Positions 24,415 through 35,486 are shown, counted from the first letter of the stretch. The stretch: 64,000 bases of DNA from Rhododendron vialii (GCF_030253575.1 NC_080569.1:22256001-22320000); one strand, 5' to 3'. The notes: generated by a model not told the origin, from the sequence alone. A program made the numbers and translations.

Positions 24415-24962
24415 GTGTGCGGGTGTGTGTCTCCGTTTTAGATTAGGGGTTCGATTGGATCGTAATCGACGTACGGTCAACAGTTATGTCCATTCTATTT
24501 TGTCTGTGCAGTTTATTTTGCCCCTACTTAGTTTGTGTTTGGGTAAACCTCCGCAGGCACCAAATAGTTGTGGGGTATGGCGGTGAGGTAGCCGCATTTG
24601 GATCCACAAATCCAAACCAGCCGATTCAGCCGCTGAGTATAATGTATTCAGCACCTGCTAAGCCAAATTCTTTCAACCCTGTCGGAGGGAACCCATTTGG
24701 ATTAATTGAAAGGTGATTGCCTTTTTTGGCTCCGTTTTAGGGCATCATTTTAGTGGCCCCTTTTGAGTGCCGTTGGGTGGAAATTTTGGGTTTCCTTTGT
24801 TGTTGTAGATTATCCAGCCAAATGTATCAACATTTTTTCCTGGGTTAAGGTTCAGTTCTTACATGAGTCATTGGGTAACTAACGAACTGGCTTTCTCTGT
24901 TGGTTTATGGGGAATGATGATATCTATTTCCAGTAATTGAACAACAAATGAATTTTTATGTA
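24060..24962 (+). other. Promoter/leader-like DNA with one possible exon
   Basis: The stretch resembles a plant 5' region: CT-rich leader with (CT)n at 24377-24410, then a possible exon at about 24556-24713 bounded by CGCAG and AAAG/GTGATT splice-like signals, containing an open frame with AAFGSTNPNQPIQPLS and KPNSFNPVGGNPFG. I do not recognise the product. A block with TTGTTGTTGTAGATTATCCA (24796-24850) recurs directly at 25472-25535, flanking the phosphatase fragment. Confidence 0.35.
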
Positions 24963-25234
24963 GGCTTAAGTAACTGTGATGATGTGCTCCCAATTTATGT
25001 TGGAGATGATCGGACTGACGAATATGCATTTAAGCTAAAGCTGGACTAACCCCAAAAACCATCATCAGTTTTTGGGTCTGATAATTACATAGGCTATTCT
25101 TTTTTAAACTTCTAACAAACCAGTATATGATTGCCTACCAGGTTCTGAGAGAGGGAAATCGTGGTTATGGAATCTTGGTGTCATCTATCCCCAAGGAAAG
25201 CAATGCATTTTACTCGCTCAGGGACACATCATAG
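24963..25234 (+). pseudogene. Trehalose-6-phosphate phosphatase C-terminal fragment
   Basis: Two exon-like pieces match the C-terminal HAD motif region of plant TPPs. 24963-25034 encodes [18 protein letters not shown] followed by DEYAFK, where GDDRTDE is the conserved acidic metal-binding motif (normally DEDAFK). 25142-25234 encodes [18 protein letters not shown] then [10 protein letters not shown] and a stop. Between them is a 107-bp intron relic: the acceptor CAG/GTT is present but the donor after AFK is not GT. The catalytic N-terminal DXDGT region is missing, so it cannot be an active phosphatase. It is a captured or degraded fragment. Confidence 0.8.
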
Positions 25235-26344
25235 GTACTAATTATTTTTCATGACTGAAAGATGGTTCAATGTGGGATTTGGGAATGGAACTCATGAAGT
25301 TCCAAATCTGGGGAAACTGGTGTGGCTTCTTTTGTTTTTATATAATGGTTTTCCCCGCAAGAAAAGGAAAAGAAAAAAGCATCAAGTGTTTGTATCGTCA
25401 TCTCGGATGAAAGCCATTTTAACAGTGTGTTGCAATGGGACTAGTAAGTTCATATTTCACACAGGGCAGCATTCCTTTGTTGTTGTAGATTATCCAAGCC
25501 AAATGTGATTATCAATATTTTTTCCTGGGTTAAGGTTTAATTCTCCTCATTGACTGTGTAGAATTAGTGTGTTATGGTGGAAGAAAATAGTTTGGGTGAG
25601 AGAGGTAATCGTGAAGCAGTATATAATTGCAGGGTCATCTCTTTAGTTATCCATCGTTTGATCTGTACTGTGCCTTTTCTCTCCAGAGTTGTATCCATTT
25701 TTCCATCTGTAAGTTTGTATGATTTTGAAAATCCTCCGCCATGTCAGGTCACGACTTAAGTGTTTTTGTAAGAGTGTTTGCAAAGCATGTAGTTTGTATT
25801 TGTAACACTAGTGATATTGAGATTGATAATTATATGTTCAAGTTTGAATAAAACGGCTGTTTCCTCAAATGTCGTGTACACTTTGAAGTTGATTTTGGGT
25901 CATGGGATCCATATTCAGGAGACTATTGTGGGTTTTTCATAAAAAGTTTGTCTATAGCTTAAAGATTTTAGATAAGTTGTTTCTGCTAAAACGCCAATAA
26001 CGCCAATAATCGTTACTGAACATTTGGAATCCATCACTTTCTATGACACTCGTGCAAATGGAAGTGGCCCTTCAAGCCTGTGTTTGGTGGGGCCAACTTA
26101 TGTTCGAGCGTTGAAGTCCCATGCGGGCTTCATTTGAGTACCCATGGTTCTATGCAGTGTGTGCAGACGGAACCAAGAATAGTAGGGCGTTGGCTTTGAT
26201 GGACCAGTGGTATCTCAAAGGATTGAGTATCAAGCAGAAAAAAATTGCGTGACCATAGCATTTCCTAGGCAATGGTAGAAATGATAGTAGAACCCCAAGT
26301 ACAGGAGTGTTCATTATACATTAGGTAATTCGAATAGATCGGGT
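25235..26344. other. No supported gene
   Basis: Contains the second copy of the TTGTTGTTGTAG block (25472-25535). An open stretch at about 26040-26120 with FYDTRANGSGPSSLCLVG looks protein-like but was not recognised and soon ends. No Harbinger terminal repeat could be fixed on this side. Confidence 0.35.
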
Positions 26345-28264
26345 CTAATTTCTTCGTCGACGTTGTGGTTGTTCAGAACTTTCCCGATCGTGTTGCAAGG
26401 CTGTCATTATGCCATGCCGCACTCTTTCCATGTCGCAACTATTTGCCGTTCGTGGATATATGAAACCTTCAATGTCCTCCTGCGCAGCAAAATCGGGATC
26501 AATGTCTTCCAGATCCTGGTACTCGTACCTCTCGTCCTTCGCGATCGCTTCTGCAAATTCGTCATCGTGGAGAGAATTTCGTCCAATAAAGTTGTGTATT
26601 GCCATGGAAGCAATAACAAACAGCTTATGAATGCGAAGTGGATAGGTTGAGGTCTCCTTCATCATTCTCCACCTACTTTTCCACACCCCAAATGCCCGCT
26701 CAATTGCAGAACGAAGTGATGAGTGCCACCTATTAAAGTATTCGTACGGATCCATTTGCCGTTTTCTTCCACGCCTAAAGTCTTCTAAGTGGTACGTGTA
26801 CCCTTTGTATGGTGAGAGATATCCGTTATCATTGGGATAGCCACCGTCCACCAAGTAATATTTACCTGAATATAATATGAGCTTATTTCAAAGACGACAC
26901 ATCAAATGCCTACTGATGGTCAGAGCATTAGTTAGTGCTAATCCCGTGTAAATATAATCAAAGCATTACTTGGTGGTAATTGTGCATTTCAAAAAAAAAA
27001 AAAAAATTGTAAATCTACGACAACAACATTACCGTCTGGCGGATGGGGAAACATATGTCTGCCCCTACCGTAAACACATTCCCTGAAAACTTGGTAATCG
27101 TGCATTGATCCCTCCCATCCCGCTGAGACAAATGTGAAGCAGAGATCAAAATCGCAAATGGCTATGATGTTCATCGTGTGGCCACCCTTGCGTCCAAAAT
27201 ACTTTTTGGCATCTTTCGGCGGAGGGTTGCAAAGTACATGCGTACCATCCATCGCCCCGATGCAATCCTGTAAATGATGTATATAACACATTAGTTTATA
27301 GGAGTGAAGTCAAATACTATTTCTTTATTTTCTAATTAACAAAGTACGGCAAATTGGGTGTCCTTCTTACCATGAAATGTCTATACTGAGGTCTACGTGA
27401 CAAGTAAGAATGTGGGTGATTGTTGTGTGGTTGAATTTCTTGTTTCGCCATACGCGTCACACAAAGCAAGACTTTATTAATTTGTCTCGAACAACTAGAC
27501 TGCCCACGGTTTAATAACTCCCCCACGAGTTTTAAGGAGCATCCACGCAATATGCATAAAAACATTGCCAGGCTCTCAAAAATTCCGATTGCATCTCTTC
27601 GTATTGTGTGGAAGCCGTATTTGTAAACCAATTCCTCGCATAGCTTCACGAAAATGTCGCTTGTCATGGAGAAGTTCTCAGGACACCTTCTAGGATTTGG
27701 GCAAGTTAAGACGGACATCACCCAATCAAAACCGTTGTGCGTAGACGTATGGTACGGTATCCTCACAATCTCAACTGGGACGTATTGAAGTGCGTGATTC
27801 TTAAGCATATCAAGATATTGCACATCTTTCTGGTATACAGCGTGTGCAACATGTTCAGGAACATCATCTTCATCTTCAAGCAACAAACTTTCATCTGTTT
27901 CCATGGGATCCTCCTCTTCCGTTTCACTTTCACCATATTCACCCCCATCTTCAGTACCTTCATTACAAAACCCACCGCACTGGTTGGACGAATAACCGTG
28001 GCCTGTCCCACCGTTACGACTCCCATATTCGGTCTCTTCATTACAAAAGAGACCTGCGTTCGACGTACTCCACAATGGTGCTCCACTACCAAATCCTGAC
28101 CAAATCTCCGGGTTCGCGTTCGACGAGTTTGTGGCGTTAACATGGTTTACATTGTTGTACAAATCTCCATAGTCATAGTTTCTGACGTCACCAAAAATTC
28201 CACAGAAATTGTTGGCTCCAATATTTTCGTTGTTACCGAAGTAGCTTCCTCTTGACGGATCCAT
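26345..28264 (-). CDS. Harbinger-type DDE transposase/nuclease, three exons
   Basis: Predicted exons 28264-27371, 27267-27033 and 26865-26345 join in phase (donors GTAAGA and GTAATG; acceptors TACAG and TTCAG) to give 549 residues. The N-terminal 120 residues are Asn/Gly-rich and then acidic. A helical DNA-binding region (about 200-275, FVKLCEELVYKYGF... SSCSRQINKVL) precedes the nuclease. The DDE residues are visible: Asp305 in GAMDGTH, Asp383 in YYLVDGGYPN, Glu432 in AIERAFGVWK. The first Met of the frame was chosen; 28265-28959 is its leader. It would cut and join element ends together with the Myb-like partner. A domesticated HDP1/ALP1-type role is possible but not indicated. Confidence 0.85.
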
Positions 28265-28959
28265 ATCTCCCTACAAGAAAAATTCATGTAATTGGTTACA
28301 AGTGTTAAACGTGGTAATCTTCATGAAATTTTATAAAAAAAAGTGTTGTGAAAAAAACCTTCAATGTCCCATTGATCAACTATAATCTGTGTTATGATTA
28401 ACAGTTGGAAGAAACTTGGTTTACATGCCTCCAATTTTTTTGTTTGTCGGGCAATTCATTGTAAAAAAATTTCACTAGTATTTTTTGTATGTGAAAATTT
28501 GAAATTCACTAAAAAACTCACAGACCGGTTTTGCACAAGCAAGAAACTCACACACCGGTTTTGATTACCACGTTCCATCAGATGCTCACGAAAAAATCCT
28601 TGTGATGCCAAACTTGAGTATGGAACATATGAACAAAACCCAAGCACACAGACAAGACTAGAGGGGCATACACCTACAAAACCAACCAAACATAACTACA
28701 ACAGACCCTACGCTGTAACACACCTACAACTGCAACAATAGACAAGCAACTACGAGCACCAACTGCATCAAAACAGAGTAGTATGAAGAGAAATCACTGG
28801 TGAATATGCCAAGACAGATGATGCAATGTCATAACAGCAAGTTTTAAGCACTCCAACACTCATCACGACCAAACACCACCAACAAAATTTGTAGCAATTT
28901 TAAAAGTGTACGGCAGTAACAAGCAAGGCATGGAACAGTTTTCCGTGGCTTTCAAACAC

Positions 28960-31616
28960 CTAAATATCAGCATTCTCCGGAACATGAGGGAATGGGGGAG
29001 GTTGAATCCCTCTCCGTTGATTCGGGGGAGTCGTGTAGTACCTCTCCTCCGCCAAAGTGTGCTCATCACGGAGCCATTGAATAGCATTGGTCAAATTTTT
29101 CTGCTGGCAGAAAATATCGATTTTATGTTGTTGTCTCTCGAAAAGACGACAAGCCCAGCTGTGAAATTGAACATTTTGACCCTCTACTTTGAAAAAGGGA
29201 AGGGTGTCCAGTTTTTCTATTGCGTTATCAATGCCCCATTTTCCAGATCGATTAATGACTATACTTGGGGTGGACTTGAAATGGTCAACTGATTCGGCAA
29301 AGGAAGCGGACATTGCCTCGTACGCATCGATAAACTTACGCTTCCGCGAGGAATACGACCTGCCCACTGTTGAGGTTTGCCCATTTGGATCTTGACCCTT
29401 GCCGACCGGAGTTTGGTACTGCTCTTTGGATTGAGGGCACGACCCACCATGTTTTAAGGACATTCCATCCGATTCACCTGATCCCTCCGCAATTTCCTCA
29501 ATTCCCTCACCAGGAAAGATAGCTTCATTTCCCATGGCCGTAACATCGCGAAAGACACGGTCCATAAGGCCCTCGTGTTCCAAACCATCGTCTCTGAACT
29601 TTGCGACATGGCTATTTCGCTGCATTTAAGACAAAGCAAAAACAGGCACCACAAAAGCAAGTATGTAGTTAATAAGGGGGAAAAGGGCAGTTACCTAAAA
29701 GGTGCAAATATGAGCTGAATGCAACACACAATGGATCTTCAAACCTTACTCCTCAATAGGTGATTCTTCATAACCTTTTTGTACATGATAATGGAATATA
29801 ATTTTGGCGAGGAAAATATAGTAGTTGTCCAGCATGTTAACGAAGAAGCTCATATAGGGGAAGCATTGGATTCCATATGCAACAGCAATTGATTCACCGG
29901 ATACTATACATGCAGACCCAGCTGTTTGGCCAGACCAACAATTGTACTATCCATGTGCATCACATTACTTGACAGAACTTTAATGCACTAGGAAGAGAGA
30001 AAAACAAAATGAAGGGGGGTCCGCAATAGATAGAGACTGCAGCTGCATGTATTGACCACACAAACTCAATCACTGCCGGCTCCACATGGAGCCATGACTG
30101 GTCACTTCAGTACCTTTAACACAAATGATACAGTCAAGAAAAAAATATGACAAAAGAAGTGAGTAATGATATTGTGGCACTGGCCCACACACATAAAAGC
30201 ATAGGAGGACCAGTCCTGGCTCCAATCATGCAACTTGGATTGAGTTTTTCCTGTGGTCCATTGGTGTGGCATGGCCCCCTACTTCCTGTATTTACGCCTG
30301 TTTCGCATTCCAGTAATAAAATACCAATTGTATAGGTTTTGCAACCACACTATCAAGACTCCAATAAGTGGGGTTGATTCACATGTATAATGTGGCCTAG
30401 TGGGAACACCTCAACATGATACAATAGAAAAACTGGGCACCCTCTAGAGGTTTAACCTCAAATTTTGTAAGTCCTGTATGAGAAGACAGCAGTGGGTTTC
30501 TGTTTGGATTAAAAATGTGCAATATAATGTTCTTGGATAAAAAATATGCAATATAGTAGTTGAAAATGAGCAATAGAATACTACAATGTCTTGTACGAGC
30601 AGACAGCAGTCGTAGTTTTAGGTGTCAAATACACCTACAAAGAAATTGGGTGTCCACCTATTCCCTGCACATGAACCAAAAAGAGTGAAACACAAGCTGA
30701 AATGTATGCCAAGTAATTTTGTGTAGACCTTAATTGCATGAAAATAACAAGCAAACTTAGTGATACTTACAGCTATCATAGCTTCCCACCAGTGATCGGG
30801 TCCCGTTATTGCACCCGTTTCCGGGTTCCTACCAAGTCCCGTTTGCTGTTTGTCCTCCGCAACCAAAATCCATGCCCTCCATTCATCCTTTAGTCGGTCG
30901 TGTTTGTCCTTCAATTGCTTTTTCTCGAATTTTTTTCCAGTTTTCCCCATTACTGCATTGACAATCCTCGCCCATGCTTGTTTGCTGAACCCGTTTAGCG
31001 CGCGACCATATTCCTCAATTTCTTCCGCACATGCTTCAAGGAGAGACTTTATCAAAGGAGATGTCCACTTTGCTCTGTCTACGGTTTTTGTATACGGTTG
31101 TTGGAAAGGCTGTGAGAAGTAGGGTTGTGAATGCTGCAGTCCATATGGTTGTTGTGAAAGCTGAGAGAAGGCTTTGCGGGGACTTGTCCTAATTCCCCTC
31201 CCACGTCCACGGCTCGGTGACAACATGGTTTGATTTGTTTGTGGTGAAGCCTGCAAGAAGTTTACTTCTTGCGAAGACAAGTTTGCTTGTCGTGAGGCAT
31301 GCAAGAAGGTCTTTCGAGGGCTTTGCCTCATGCCCCTCCCACGTCCAAGGCTCAGTGAGGACTGCGAGAAGTTGGGTTCTTGTGCAGCCAGCGAGAGATT
31401 TGGTTGTCGTGAAGCATGCAGGAGGTTTGGGTCTTCTGAAGGATGCGAGAAGTTTGGTTGTTCATAACCTTGTGAGAAGTGTGGTTGTTCGTAAGACTGC
31501 GAAAAGTGTGGTTGCGGTGAAACCTGCGAGAAGTTTCGTTCTTCTGAAGGCTGCAAGAAGGCTTTGCGGGGGCTTGTCCTAATTCCCCTACCACGTCCTT
31601 TTGCCGGTGACGACAT
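28960..31616 (-). CDS. Myb/SANT-like Harbinger partner protein, two exons
   Basis: Exon 1 (31616-30771) and exon 2 (29619-28960) join in phase across an 1151-bp intron (donor GTAAGT, acceptor ATGCAG) to give 501 residues. Residues 1-175 are low-complexity: three copies of GRGRGxRxSPRKxF (about 7-20, 91-104, 137-150), AT-hook-like, separated by PNFSQ/PHFSQ-type repeats. A Myb/SANT-like domain spans about 181-249 with the spaced tryptophans W184, W215 and W246, followed by the conserved TGP(D)HWWEAMIA block. Exon 2 begins RNSHVAKFR and contains a linker with a basic RKRKF patch and a helical C-terminus. In PIF/Harbinger elements this protein binds the transposon ends and escorts the transposase to the nucleus. 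Confidence 0.8.
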
Positions 31617-31955
31617 GCTTTGGACAAAACAAATTAGTTGTTTAGGTACAAAAGTTCAGATTACAATAATGTGCCCGAACACATTTACATAACTAGAGAA
31701 ACATGCATTCATCTCCAAAACACAATACAAGTCCCAAATATGACATCCATGTCGACAATATTACAAGGTCTTATGTAGTACAACTATTACATAGATAAGT
31801 ACATGCAAAAACATAGAGTACAAGTGGGTTTGGATTAAAAAAGTGAAGTTAACTTTCATATTGTCTTAATTCTAAATCTTAGTTCATATTTGAACACATT
31901 TGCATGGATAAAGACTTTCGTTAAGTTAACCTTAACTTTTTAATCCAAACATTTA

Positions 31956-32409
31956 CTATGGCATACGCACTAGGACAACAAGTAGTAGGACACAAATTAC
32001 AATTCCAATAATCAGTAAGGTCCGGACGGCATTTTCTATAGCTAACATGTGTTGACTTAAGTTGTGGCCGTTGAAGTTGTAAGCTTCGGAAGACTTCGTG
32101 AATTGGAATGACCTATCATCATGAGAATGGGCCACATTCAGAATGTTTTCATTGCACCAATCATTCACTCCTGGCAAGGCTACTCAGAAAACAAACAAAT
32201 AGAAAGTCACAACAAAGATTGTTTTAAGTATTTTGTTAAGTAAAGGTCACAAGAAATGAGAGGCTTACAGGGTCACGAGGGCAGTCATAGTACCACTTGC
32301 CGGGGTTCTTTGCGCAGGAGCCAGATTTTCTGGGAATGCAAGGACCAGCTCTGCAAATGCATAGCCTTGTGGGCCATGTAGAGGTGGCATTGGACGCAGC
32401 GGAAGCCAT
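31956..32409 (-). CDS. GRF-type zinc-finger protein with C-terminal membrane helix
   Basis: Exon 1 (32409 to about 32269) encodes 47 residues with a GRF zinc-finger pattern: RLCICRAGPCIPRKSGSC, then KNPGKWYYDCPRD. Exon 2 (about 32177-31956) encodes GVNDWCNENILNVAHSHDDR and ends in a clear transmembrane helix (TLLIIGIVICVLLLVVLV). The best donor (GTAAGC) and nearby acceptors do not join in phase; a weaker GTGACC donor would. So the splice is uncertain or the gene is slightly decayed. GRF fingers bind nucleic acid. I associate small GRF-plus-membrane-helix proteins with plant genomes but cannot give a function. Confidence 0.6.
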
Positions 32410-32539
32410 GTGGAGTGATTAGGAAATTTGGTAAGACTCTACTATGGAAAACAGTGTGTGGACAATTAGAATGTTGGGGTAAAAATATGGTGTTTTTAAG
32501 TTCTCTATCGTCATACTAGACAAGTAGTTTGGCACATTA

Positions 32540-32925
32540 CTTCATTCTCCATCTATCTTATCCTTCTGTATCAACTCCCAAACAAACCAAGTCATATCCT
32601 TTTTCTTTATTACTTTCTCCTTCTATCATATCAACATCTTTAACTTCCCTTCTTCGTTAGAGTAAATTAAGTTTAACGAATAACAACAAAAAAGACTTTC
32701 CTTCTTTTTCTTAAATTGAAAAGCTTATACGTCTTATCCGTTCATATCAATTATTAACCAAACCAAGTCTTATCCCCCTTTTCTCTTATTCTATCCTAGC
32801 AAGTCCTTAAATTTCTTTCTTTCTTATCTCAAAATATTATCCGTCCGAGAAACGCTCAATTCTTTAACTTTACTTCTTTCCCTATCTCAAAACCTTATCC
32901 GCCCGAAAAAAGCATGTTTGATGAG
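32540..32925. repeat. CTTATCC-type repeats at the probable Harbinger end
   Basis: At least five motifs of CTTATCC(G) type or close variants (near 32560, 32735, 32770, 32838, 32895), including two longer similar blocks (TCTCAAAATATTATCCGTCC and TCTCAAAACCTTATCCGCCC). They lie upstream of the GRF gene and may be subterminal transposase or Myb-protein binding sites. Confidence 0.45.
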
Positions 32926-33086
32926 AACCCTACTTTCCTAGACAGTTGATACCAATTGCTGTGAATAGATAGAAACTGAAACAACTAGCACGACAGCGGC
33001 ATGTGATCGGGGTCAAATCTTATAACCGAGGTTGTGGGTTCAAGCTCAGTTAACTACTAACCAGTAATTGACGCCGATAAAAACAG

Positions 33087-33229
33087 ATGGCGGATAAGAC
33101 ATCTGACAGTAAGCCACCGGTGTGCGTGACCGGCGCCAACGGATTCATCGGCACGTGGCTGGTCCGAACCCTCGTCGACCACGGATACACTACTGTCCAC
33201 GCCGGCGTCTACCCCGAAATACCAGTACG
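33087..33229 (+). pseudogene. CCR/DFR-like NADPH-dependent reductase, first-exon fragment
   Basis: Encodes MADKTSDSKPPVCVTGANGF then IGTWLVRTLVDHGYTTVHAG, the N-terminal Rossmann fold of the cinnamoyl-CoA reductase/dihydroflavonol reductase family (nucleotide motif TGANGFIG at residues 15-22). Similarity fades after about residue 47 and the frame closes at 33314. No NNWYCYA-type or YxxxK catalytic region follows. It corresponds to exon 1 only, so it is a non-functional fragment inside the insertion in copy B. Confidence 0.75.
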
Positions 33230-33314
33230 ACAACCCCAGAAGATCATTTACCCCGAGTCAAGAGTTCAAATCAAATGCAGAGTGTTGAACTCTATCTTAT
33301 TCCATGAATTTTAA

Positions 33315-34120
33315 CCCAGCCGTTCTCAGTTACAATTTTGAGACATAGCTTACACATTTTTATATAAGACAACAGCAATATCGATACCTGCGGATCTGGA
33401 ATCGGATCTTTCTTCTTCGTGTACTACCCGGCCCGTTGTTACTTCTGGAAAGGGGAGAGGGAGGGCAACACAGATGAGGTTGGAAATAGGAGTTCTTCCC
33501 AGCTCGTAACGACTTCTGGAGAGGGGGAGAGGGAGGGCGACTTCTGGAAAGAGGGAGAGTGAGGGCTGCGGAGATGAAAATGGCGTACAGTGGAAGCCCT
33601 AGGAGATGGAAATGGGGCAAGGGCAGTATTGTCATTTCACTCAGGCGCTGTGGGAAACAGGGACCAAAACGACGTCGTTTTGGTCAGAGATTTTTAAAAA
33701 AAAAGAAGGTTCAGAGATCTGGAACAAGCATTATTTTTGCCCCAAAAAAAAGAACTTTATGGAAAGCTGGAACGGCGCCTTTGTCCCTTTCCATAGGTAA
33801 ACTAGCTCAGTTTTGTTATTTAACTAAGCTGATAAAGTTGCTCTAACACTTATTGTATATTATAATAATAATAAAAAAGTTCTGCTATTGTCCGCCTAAT
33901 AGGCGAAGCTTTGTATTCTGCTCTTGTAATACTTTACTATTATTCTTTAGTTGTGTCAGAAAAGCGATTGCTGGGATAGTTCGTTGTACTATATGTACAA
34001 TATTATAAATGTCGTCCTACATCTTCTCACTGCTACGAGACAATTCTGTCATTTCACCATTTGTTCTCTCTTTTTTGCACTCAGGGGACCTTTCCACTGA
34101 CAAAAATCACAAAAGACTTA
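33315..34120. other. No supported gene; GA-rich and palindromic sequence
   Basis: 33450-33565 has three imperfect repeats of ACTTCTGGA(A/G)AG with GGGAGAG tracts. On minus the region looks like a CT-rich plant leader. A 24-bp perfect palindrome with core AAAACGACGTCGTTTT lies at 33662-33685. An open minus frame (33635-33360) is low-complexity and not believable. Confidence 0.4.
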
Positions 34121-34360
34121 GGCTCCGTTCCGAAACTAAGAAAAAGCCCTTATTTTTTAAGAAGGCAATTTCAAGCTCAAATATTATGGACTTATTGAAA
34201 TCTAAAAATATGCAACATGGATCTGTTTTGAAAGATCTCATCGAGATCTTTTATACGATGCAAAAAAAAATTTAAAAATTATTTTTTGTTTACTTTATTT
34301 TTGAGTTTAAAAAAATGAAATAAGCTGCTTATTTTTTAAGAAGGTTTCTGGAACGGGGCC
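34121..34360. mobile_element. Tourist-like MITE, copy 2
   Basis: 240 bp, ends GGCTCCGTTCCGAAAC and CTGGAACGGGGCC, with TTA duplicated at 34118-34120 and 34361-34363. Body includes AAGATCTCATCGAGATCTT and TTATTTTTTAAGAAGG near both ends. Confidence 0.9.
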
Positions 34361-35486
34361 TTAATGTATTTTGCCATTTCGTTTTTACTATCAAAAATTG
34401 CTAAAAATTAACGTATTTTACCAATTGGCTTCCACTAACATAAAAGTTTTTACCAATTCAATAACTTCACTCACATATCTAGCAAAATCTTTTTCATTAC
34501 CAACTTAACGTATTTTATCATCTCGTTTTCACTACCAAAAAAGTTTCAGCATTTTATCATCTCGTTTCTATTAACAGAAATTTTTTTTCTACAATAACTC
34601 TACTCACAAACCCATCGACAACTTATTCACTATCAAAAATACCTAACTTCTCAACTACAAATAAAAAATTATAAATTTTTCACTACCGAAAATGCCCCCT
34701 TATTCACTACCAAAAATACCTAACTTTTTAACCACAAATAAAAATCTACACAAATTTTTCACTACCAAAAACACCCCTAAAAGGCAGACGCATAAAATTT
34801 CGTTCTGGCAATACTTTTTTGCAATTAGAACTGTTTTTTTTATTTGTGTGGATCCGAATCAGAATTGATTCATCAACAACCTTCAACCAGTTGGTGATTA
34901 TCTACTTCTTTTATTTTTATTTCACTTTTCTACTAAAATAGTAGAAAAAAATATTGAGGCTTTGTTTGGTTTTGATTTTGATTTTTTGGATTGGTCATTC
35001 ATCTTAACGAGGAGAGTTTAAAAAGAAAAAGTTACCTCCAAAAGCATCGAAAAAATTGACTGAATACCAAAAAATTGTCTTTTCGTCTTTAATATTGTCC
35101 TATATAAATTTTTTTAACTCCGATCCACAATTTTATACTTTTCTTATTTTCCTCGTAAAGATGAAAGATTAACCTCAAAAATTAAGACATAAATTACAAA
35201 AAATTAAAAGAAATTGAAAAAATGCCCAAGAAAGATTTCGGAAGAACGGACAAGGGTCCAACATAATTTTGCTGCTCAAAAGAAATCATATCCTAGTTTG
35301 AAGAAAAATCTTCAAAAAGGGCTAGTTTTGTCATTGGCCTCTGAAGTATCATGTCTTTTCAACAAAAGGAGATGTCGTACCAAACTTGGTAAAGATGAGG
35401 CGCATGTGCTATGCTATTGTCCGCCTCTTGGGCTGACATCGGCATTCTCCTTCAAGGGTTAAAAAACCGTCAACACTTTAACAGAC
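34361..35486. other. AT-rich DNA without a supported gene
   Basis: 34380-34800 holds irregular repeats of CACTACCAAAAAT(A/G)CC and ACGTATTTTACCA type. 34970-35215 resembles other TTTTGATTTT-rich repeats in the window. No coding region is seen. Confidence 0.4.

Larger units (their letters stand above)
26345..32925 (-). mobile_element. PIF/Harbinger element with three genes in one orientation
   Basis: All genes read on the minus strand: a GRF zinc-finger gene (32409-31956), a Myb/SANT-like gene (31616-28960) and a DDE transposase (28264-26345). A Myb-like protein plus a transposase is the standard PIF/Harbinger gene pair. Both of those are open across all exons with good splice sites. At the right end, 32540-32925 carries repeated CTTATCC(G)-type motifs suggestive of subterminal binding sites. 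I could not find a matched pair of terminal inverted repeats or a TTA/TAA duplication, so the ends are approximate. Confidence 0.75.
23739..35470. other. Large insertion in copy B carrying transposon genes and gene fragments
   Basis: Comparison with copy A (ACAACTAACAC at 4344 running to TTACACTTTAAGAG at 4385) shows that about 11.7 kb intervenes in copy B between ACAACTAAGAG at 23731 and CAACACTTTAACAG at 35471. It contains an exon-like stretch, a trehalose-phosphate phosphatase fragment, a Harbinger element, a reductase first exon and a Tourist MITE. Whether this arrived at once or in steps is not visible. Confidence 0.6.

Noticed and set aside
33360-33635. 91-codon minus-strand frame rich in Leu/Pro/Ser
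   Set aside because: It is translated from repeated GA/CT-rich leader-like DNA with no domain or splice context.
23739-35470. Whole 11.7-kb insertion as one Helitron
   Set aside because: No TC start or CTRR end with a 3' hairpin and no Rep/helicase were seen; kept only as a possibility.
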